The notes beneath the pieces were generated by a model. It made no database searches, was not told where the DNA came from, and was given only the letters and a program-made list of their open reading frames with translations. Source: UBA9647 sp049522195 (lineage in GTDB: Bacteria; Bacteroidota; Ignavibacteria; UBA10030). Taken from it: a stretch of 17,721 nucleotides of DNA. The first letter of the stretch is position 1. Each line of letters begins with the position of its first letter. This document shows positions 13,487 through 17,721 of this stretch, piece by piece. The stretch is taken from positions 1 through 17,721 of the forward strand of contig JBEKOB010000081.1 of assembly GCA_049522195.1 (NCBI GenBank), in the 5' to 3' direction. The position numbers and the translations under genes are program-made.

Positions 13487-13752
13487 GAACTCTCGCAAGC
13501 ACAAGTCAGTTCAAAAGGGACTACAAGAAGGCGAAGAAGCGCGGGTGGGACATTTCGAAGCTTCTTCAAGTTGTCTCACGTTTGGCAAGCGGCGAGAAGC
13601 TGGAGCCGAGGTACAGAGACCACTCACTCGGAGGGGAGTATCTTGACTGCAGCGAGTGCCATGTCGAACCGGATTGGCTTTTGATCTATACATTGACCGC
13701 GGAGGAGCTTGTTTTGATACGAACGGGGAGCCACTCGGACCTTTTCGAATAG
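13483..13752 (+). CDS. yafQ: YafQ-type RelE-family mRNA interferase toxin
   Basis: 89 residues with a GTG start at 13483 overlapping the antitoxin stop. The sequence follows YafQ closely: FKRDYKKAKKRGWD at the start, RYRDHSLGGEY in the middle, ECHVEPDWLLIY, and RTGSHSDLF at the end. His47, His60, Asp64, His84 and Phe88 line up with the known E. coli YafQ active-site residues (His50, His63, Asp67, His87, Phe91) at a constant offset of three. It cleaves mRNA on the ribosome. Complete and probably active. Confidence 0.94.
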   Translation: MRTLASTSQFKRDYKKAKKRGWDISKLLQVVSRLASGEKLEPRYRDHSLGGEYLDCSECHVEPDWLLIYTLTAEELVLIRTGSHSDLFE

Positions 13753-13783
13753 CTCCCTCACTGTCTCGGAGAAATAGCCGGAG

Positions 13784-13875
13784 GCACTTCGCGTGATTTG
13801 TACGCCTTGTGCCATCCATCCTTTTGGATAGCCCCACCCCATTGTTTAGCGCTTCACCCTGTGCGTTCCTCTCAT
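13784..13875. repeat. Repeat R2, copy downstream of yafQ
   Basis: Partner of 12827-12916. It begins 32 bp after the yafQ stop and ends with GTTCCTCTCAT, where the glycosidase fragment begins. Confidence 0.75.
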
Positions 13876-14178
13876 GAACAATCTTCTTTGCTTCCGCACA
13901 TCGATCTCATTGCTCCGGAGAGTCCGGAAGTAAGCAATACAAATGTTCCTGCTGATGTTGGAAAGAATTGCATCTACTATTTAGATCCAGCACAAGGAGG
14001 GATGTTTGCCGATACTGCAGCCTTTAACAGCGTTGATATCGTCGGTACGCATGACTATTTCGATGAAGGAAACACTGCCAACTGGACAAAATTGAGAAGT
14101 ATCAGCAAGACCAAACCTATATGGGTTACGTTAGTGCTTTTATCTCTCGATGAACCCAAAGGAAAAGAAATTCAATGA
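13876..14178 (+). pseudogene. Fragment of a secreted glycoside hydrolase (GH30/GH5-like)
   Basis: The frame is open from 13798, but gene-like sequence starts only after repeat R2: LIAPESPEVSN, then FNSVDIVGTHDYFDEGN and WTKLRSISKTKPIWVT. This resembles the late part of clan-A type secreted glycosidases, where a strand ending in '...DIVSTHxY' is followed by '...KPxWxTE' bearing a catalytic Glu. Here the Glu is lost: WVT is followed by LVLLSLDEPKGKEIQ and a stop, so the fragment is frameshifted or truncated at both ends. No start or signal peptide. The family call rests on short motifs. Confidence 0.45.
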
Positions 14179-14399
14179 ACTCACAACGACATACTCCGAC
14201 AGATAATCACGCCCGGGCGTTCTTCCATAAGGGGCGTGTGGTGAGTTTCATGGCCGACGAAGTGCTTGCCAAGCGTATCCAGATGGAGGCAGTGAAGCTA
14301 GGTTGTGTCAAATCCTGCGTGATTCGGTTGATTCTGCGCCAGCATTTCGGCCTCCGAGAGACGGGGACGCTGCATGCTGTAGCGGCCCGCGCAAGCTGA
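14175..14399 (+). CDS. Small ribbon-helix-helix-like protein
   Basis: 74 residues from ATG 14175, with AAAGGAAAAG upstream; a shorter start at 14250 is possible. The core VVSFMADEVLAKRIQMEAVK followed by SCVIRLILRQHFG has the spacing of a CopG/Arc-type ribbon-helix-helix antitoxin (strand, helix, turn, helix). No toxin gene follows; a terminator does (14430-14458). It overlaps the stop of the glycosidase fragment by ATGA, probably by chance. It could be an orphan antitoxin or small regulator. Confidence 0.55.
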   Translation: MNSQRHTPTDNHARAFFHKGRVVSFMADEVLAKRIQMEAVKLGCVKSCVIRLILRQHFGLRETGTLHAVAARAS

Positions 14400-14429
14400 T
14401 CGCCGCCATCAATTCGGAATGAAGAAAAG

Positions 14430-14458
14430 AAGCAGCCAGCAACATCCGCTGCTTTTTT
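14430..14458 (+). terminator. Rho-independent terminator
   Basis: AAGCAGC (14430-14436) pairs with GCTGCTT (14448-14454) around an 11-nt loop and runs into six T's (14453-14458). It closes the small gene ending at 14399. Confidence 0.75.
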
Positions 14459-14595
14459 GCCTCCACGGGTGACCGGAGAAGCCACCCCGCTTAAAAGTTT
14501 GCCTTTGCTCGCTGCTCTAGGTACCTTGCATCACCCCCCTTGCACCGTTCAGTGATGACACTGTCCTTGGACTGAATCTAGTCCCGACAAATCCG

Positions 14596-16818
14596 ATGAA
14601 ACGACTTCTCAATCTTTTTCTCATCTGTATACTTCTTGGACTTGCTCCTCTTCGAGCGGAGAAAGGCCGCCTCGTGTTCTATGTCTCTGTCTCCGGGAAC
14701 GATGCATGGTCCGGAAGGCTGCCAGCGCCAAACGCACAGAAAAGCGATGGACCTTTTGCAACCTTAGAGCGCGCTCGCGATGCCGTGCGCGAGGTGAAGA
14801 GGGATGGATTTCATGCCAATGTAGCAGTGTTTGTGCGCGGCGGAGTCTATCCGATCACCCATACGCTTCTTTTCGATTCCACCGATTCCGGAACTCCCAC
14901 TGCGCCTATCGTGTGGAGCGGGTACAAAAATGAAACTGCCCGCCTCGTCGGGGGAACCGCTGTGAAAGGGTTTGCCCTCGTTACTGATTCCGAAGTGCTC
15001 GCGAGACTTCCTGCGGAAGTTCGGGGTAAGGTGCTTGTCGCCGATTTGAAGCACCGGGGAATCTCCGATTACGGGACGATCCCAAACGGCATCGATCTCT
15101 ACTGCAAAGGAAACCGCATGCCCATTGCCCGATACCCCAACGCGGGGTGGCTCTCAATCGCTGATGTTCCTCAACGCGGGGACTCCCTCATGAACCCCGG
15201 CGACGAGAAGATAATTCGAAACGGGCATCCGGCGGGAAGGCACTATGGATATTTCACCTACAGCGGCAATCGACCCAGCAGCTGGAAAGAGAGTGCCGAC
15301 ATCTGGATGCACGGGTACTTCGCATGGGACTGGAGAGATGCGTATCAAAAGGTCTCGAGGATCGATACCGCAACCCATTCGATCTATCCGACGTCTCCTC
15401 ATCATCCGTACGGTTATGGAAAGGGGCAACGCTACTACTTTCTCAACATACTCGAAGAACTTGACGCACCGGGCGAATGGTACCTTGATACCAGGAACGG
15501 TCTCCTGTATTTCCTCCCTCCGGGACAGTTTGCCGACGGGGACGTGTTTGTATCAACGCTCAACGAACCGATGATCACGATCGACAACGCATCATATCTC
15601 ACGGTGCAGAAATTAAACTTCGAGTGTTCACGGACAACCGCTTTCAAGTTTGTCAACGGTACTCATAACCGCCTTGCCGGCTGTGTGGTACGGAACATCG
15701 GCAACGAGGTCGCGGTGCTCATCGACGGCGGAACTGCCAACGGCGTGCAAAGCTGCGATGTGTATGATGTCGGTGCACACGCGATCAAAATTCGCGGAGG
15801 AGACCGCAAAACCCTGTCGCCGGGGGATCACTTTGTGACGAACAATCACATTCACAGGTATGGCCAGATCACGCAGGGGTTCAGCGGAGGAGTCTGGTGC
15901 GAAGGGGTCGGCAACACGATTGCCCACAACAAGATTCACGATGCACCGTTCTCCGGAATCCAATACTACGGTAACGACCATGTGATCGAGTTCAACGAAA
16001 TCTTCGATGTCGCTCACGAGTCCGGCGACGTTGGCGGCGTCAACACGGGAGCCGACTACTCCGACCAGGGTACGAAGATCCGCTACAATTATTTCCACGA
16101 CGTTCATGCTCGTGGCGAAGGGGGATTTCGCGCGGTTTATCTGGATCTTCCCGGCTCCAACACAACCATCTTCGGGAACGTCTTCAAGAACGTCGACATC
16201 GGCGTCTTCTTCAACAGCGGCCGGGACAATCTTGTTCAAAACAATGTCTTTATCTGCTGCAATCCTTCCGTGAACATCTATATCTGGCCGCATAAGCAAT
16301 ACTTCAAATCCGGCGGGCCGTGGCGATTGGTTGAGAAACTTGAGGAGATCAACTACAAGAACCCTCCCTACAGCGTTCGATATCCGAAACTGGCGACGTA
16401 TCTGGATGAGCCGGACAAGGGGCTGCCGTATGGCAACAGAGTCATCAACAATGTCAGCTATGGCGGAAAATGGCTCGACTTGTCTGAGGAACTTGGCCTG
16501 GCGCACACAATCGTGGAGAAGAATCTCATCGCCGATACGGTCCTGCTTCTCCTCACCAAGAAATGGACACCAGGCTACAATCCGTATGACATCGGCTATG
16601 CGGCAGTGTATCGGTATGGCGATGCAAAGATCACTGCAGAGCTTGAGGAAGGTGGGAATGTCCTCACCGACAAAGATCCCGGCTTCGTCGATCTGAAGCA
16701 CGGAAATCTCCAGCTCAGGGACGATTCGCGGGCATTCAAGCTAGGGTTCAAACGGATACCAATGGAGCAGATCGGTCTGAAGGTCGATGAATTCCGCACA
16801 CACATTTCGAAAGAGTGA
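14596..16818 (+). CDS. Secreted right-handed beta-helix protein, GH141-like
   Basis: 740 residues with a clear signal peptide (MKRLLNLFLICILLGLAPLRA, basic then hydrophobic, cut near residue 21-22). The mature N-terminus, FYVSVSGNDAWSGRLPAP and GPFATLERARDAVREVKR, is the DUF1565-type entry to a parallel beta-helix. DSGTPTAPIVW, IWMHGYFAWDWRDAYQKV and repeated N-rich turns (NRLAGCVVRNIGN, NTIAHNKIHDAPFSGIQYYG, HVIEFNEIFDVAHESGDVGG) continue the helix to about residue 560. This layout fits glycoside hydrolase family 141 (fucosidase/xylanase activities known) or related polysaccharide-degrading beta-helix proteins; substrate not predictable. It acts outside the cytoplasm. There is no T9SS sorting domain of its own, so it may be periplasmic. 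No Shine-Dalgarno before the ATG, as is common in Bacteroidota. Confidence 0.88.
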   Translation: MKRLLNLFLICILLGLAPLRAEKGRLVFYVSVSGNDAWSGRLPAPNAQKSDGPFATLERARDAVREVKRDGFHANVAVFVRGGVYPITHTLLFDSTDSGTPTAPIVWSGYKNETARLVGGTAVKGFALVTDSEVLARLPAEVRGKVLVADLKHRGISDYGTIPNGIDLYCKGNRMPIARYPNAGWLSIADVPQRGDSLMNPGDEKIIRNGHPAGRHYGYFTYSGNRPSSWKESADIWMHGYFAWDWRDAYQKVSRIDTATHSIYPTSPHHPYGYGKGQRYYFLNILEELDAPGEWYLDTRNGLLYFLPPGQFADGDVFVSTLNEPMITIDNASYLTVQKLNFECSRTTAFKFVNGTHNRLAGCVVRNIGNEVAVLIDGGTANGVQSCDVYDVGAHAIKIRGGDRKTLSPGDHFVTNNHIHRYGQITQGFSGGVWCEGVGNTIAHNKIHDAPFSGIQYYGNDHVIEFNEIFDVAHESGDVGGVNTGADYSDQGTKIRYNYFHDVHARGEGGFRAVYLDLPGSNTTIFGNVFKNVDIGVFFNSGRDNLVQNNVFICCNPSVNIYIWPHKQYFKSGGPWRLVEKLEEINYKNPPYSVRYPKLATYLDEPDKGLPYGNRVINNVSYGGKWLDLSEELGLAHTIVEKNLIADTVLLLLTKKWTPGYNPYDIGYAAVYRYGDAKITAELEEGGNVLTDKDPGFVDLKHGNLQLRDDSRAFKLGFKRIPMEQIGLKVDEFRTHISKE

Positions 16819-16886
16819 GTCTCAACAAACCTCAACAGCGGCGGTTTGCGTAAACTGCAACTGCCTATTGAATAAGGGACGTTGTG

Positions 16887-16903
16887 AAAGGAGTAGAACA
16901 ATA
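16887..16903 (+). promoter_or_regulatory. Shine-Dalgarno pointing at an ATA start codon
   Basis: AAAGGAG (16887-16893) is followed after 7 nt by ATA (16901-16903), which is in frame and immediately before a signal-peptide sequence KLLYGFAALIVAWAPLFAQ. An ATG at this exact place would be ideal. Confidence 0.6.
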
Positions 16904-17602
16904 AAACTTCTATATGGCTTTGCTGCACTTATCGTGGCGTGGGCTCCGCTCTTCGCGCAGGTGAAATTCTCTGTGTCCACCGATAAGGTGGTTTATCAAT
17001 ATGGCGACAGCATTCATATCACCATAACTGCAGTGAATACGGGAAGTACAACCGACACTCTGATTTTTGCTTCCACCTGCCAGGTCAATTACCATGTTGA
17101 TGGTTTCGATCTCCTTCAATATCGTGCATGTGGCCAGATTGTCACCTATTCTGTGATTCCTCCACATGATTCAGTTACCTGGAGCGCGCCTTACTTGCCT
17201 CCTTATCCCGTCACTCGCGACACGCTGGCAATCGGCAGCCATGCGGTTGTAGGTGAGGTTATCCGTTACTGGATATCTGACACTATCTGGATAAAGGTTA
17301 GACTTGAGACCGAAGTGAGAGATAGTGAGACCAAATCGCGAGAATACTTCCTGGAAGACAATTATCCAAATCCATTCAATCCATCTACATGGATCGCATT
17401 CGGTATTCCCAAGACCACAATGGTTCAGTTGAGAGTAATCGATGCCCTCGGCCGAGATGTGGCAACAATCGTTAATGGCGAAAGGTCGGCGGGAGTATAC
17501 GAAGTGATGTGGAATGCATCAAACGTCCCCAGCGGCATCTATTTCTATCGCCTGCAGGCCGGAGAATTCGTGGAGACAAAAAAGATGATTGTGCTGAAAT
17601 AA
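16901..17602 (+). CDS. Secreted protein with T9SS type A sorting domain; apparent ATA start
   Basis: 233 residues if it begins at ATA 16901; the only upstream ATG in frame (16787) lies inside the preceding gene and would put 38 odd residues before the signal peptide. A TTG near 16868 is another option. The signal peptide KLLYGFAALIVAWAPLFAQ is followed by an Ig-like/BsuPI-like domain (VKFSVSTDKVVYQYGDSIHI... to about residue 130). The last ~80 residues are a type A T9SS sorting domain: NYPNPFNPSTWIAFGIP, VIDALGRDVATIVNG, SGIYFYRLQAGEF, TKKMIVLK. The Por/T9SS machinery recognises this domain at the outer membrane and attaches or releases the cargo. Function of the Ig-like part unknown. It lies 82 bp after the beta-helix gene and may be co-transcribed with it. 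Confidence 0.8.
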   Translation: MKLLYGFAALIVAWAPLFAQVKFSVSTDKVVYQYGDSIHITITAVNTGSTTDTLIFASTCQVNYHVDGFDLLQYRACGQIVTYSVIPPHDSVTWSAPYLPPYPVTRDTLAIGSHAVVGEVIRYWISDTIWIKVRLETEVRDSETKSREYFLEDNYPNPFNPSTWIAFGIPKTTMVQLRVIDALGRDVATIVNGERSAGVYEVMWNASNVPSGIYFYRLQAGEFVETKKMIVLK

Positions 17603-17626
17603 GGACATTTGTCCTCCCACTTTTTT
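17602..17626 (+). terminator. Weak terminator-like hairpin after the T9SS gene
   Basis: AGGAC-ATTT-GTCCT (17602-17615), then CCCAC, then six T's (17621-17626). The stem is only 5 bp and the T-run starts 5 nt late, so efficiency is doubtful. Confidence 0.4.
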
Positions 17627-17630
17627 GCAT

Positions 17631-17662
17631 CTGGAGTTGAGGGGAACTACCTTCAACTCCAG
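17631..17662 (+). other. Perfect 10-bp stem-loop before the last gene
   Basis: CTGGAGTTGA (17631-17640) pairs with TCAACTCCAG (17653-17662), loop 12 nt. No T-run follows. It lies 28 bp before the ATG at 17690, so it may be part of the leader of that gene. Confidence 0.55.
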
Positions 17663-17689
17663 AGCAAGAAGTAAAGCAAAGGAGGACAG

Positions 17690-17721
17690 ATGGAAACAAG
17701 CGGACGGTGGAGGTCGGTGCA
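17690..17721 (+). CDS. Start of a gene cut by the right edge
   Basis: ATG at 17690 follows AAAGGAGGAC (core GGAGG 17681-17685) with a 4-nt gap. Only METSGRWRSV is visible, so no function can be given. The call rests on the strong ribosome binding site. Confidence 0.5.
   Translation, partial: METSGRWRSV

Noticed and set aside
15628..16701. Long minus-strand open frame (357 codons) inside the beta-helix gene
   Set aside because: It lies wholly antisense to a protein with a signal peptide and clear family motifs, and its own translation has no recognisable domain.
1..17721. CRISPR arrays, tRNA and rRNA genes
   Set aside because: I saw no regularly spaced short repeats, no cloverleaf-type sequence ending in CCA and no rRNA-like stretch; a tRNA scan could still find something I missed by eye.

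Overview
The window most likely comes from a member of the Bacteroidota/Ignavibacteria-type (FCB) bacteria. The strongest clue is the protein at 16901-17602, which ends in a type IX secretion (T9SS) sorting domain with the YPNPFNPST signature typical of Ignavibacteria and relatives. ORF6N genes, DUF4143 ATPases and secreted beta-helix enzymes are also common there. The lineage is an inference from these families; there is no rRNA or other marker gene. Most of the window looks accessory: selfish or defence genes, toxin-antitoxin (TA) modules, gene remnants and a recombination module.

Layout from left to right. (1) 1-656 is the 3' part of a Fic-domain gene. (2) 657-1535 has no recognisable gene but carries four strong inverted repeats. 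(3) 1536-2807 is a DUF4143-type AAA ATPase with a promoter whose -10 region lies in a perfect 30-bp palindrome just before the start codon. (4) 2937-5661 holds four same-strand genes of unknown function with one textbook terminator and several strong ribosome binding sites. (5) 5719-6381 (minus) is a CI/LexA-like repressor. It diverges from a near-consensus promoter (6404-6432) that leads into a tightly coupled operon: a candidate single-strand-annealing-like protein (6628-7494), an Mre11/SbcD-like nuclease (7491-8720), a Rad50/SbcC-like ATPase (8717-11125) and, 34 bp further on, an HNH nuclease (11160-11549). This is the layout of a phage or mobile-element recombination module under a lysogeny-type switch. 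(6) 11551-14178 is a patchwork of a decayed ORF6N gene, a HicBA module, a DinJ/YafQ (RelBE-family) module, a small broken minus-strand gene and a glycosidase fragment. The two TA modules share duplicated left and right flanks, and HicBA sits behind an exact copy of the DinJ promoter and first 26 codons. (7) 14175-17721 holds a ribbon-helix-helix-like small gene, a secreted beta-helix (GH141-like) protein, a secreted T9SS cargo protein whose apparent start codon is ATA, and the first codons of another gene.

Most worth follow-up: the repressor-controlled Mre11/Rad50-like operon, with its unusual metal hook and variant nuclease motif; and the TA patchwork with a captured promoter, which looks like cassette exchange between shared flanks.
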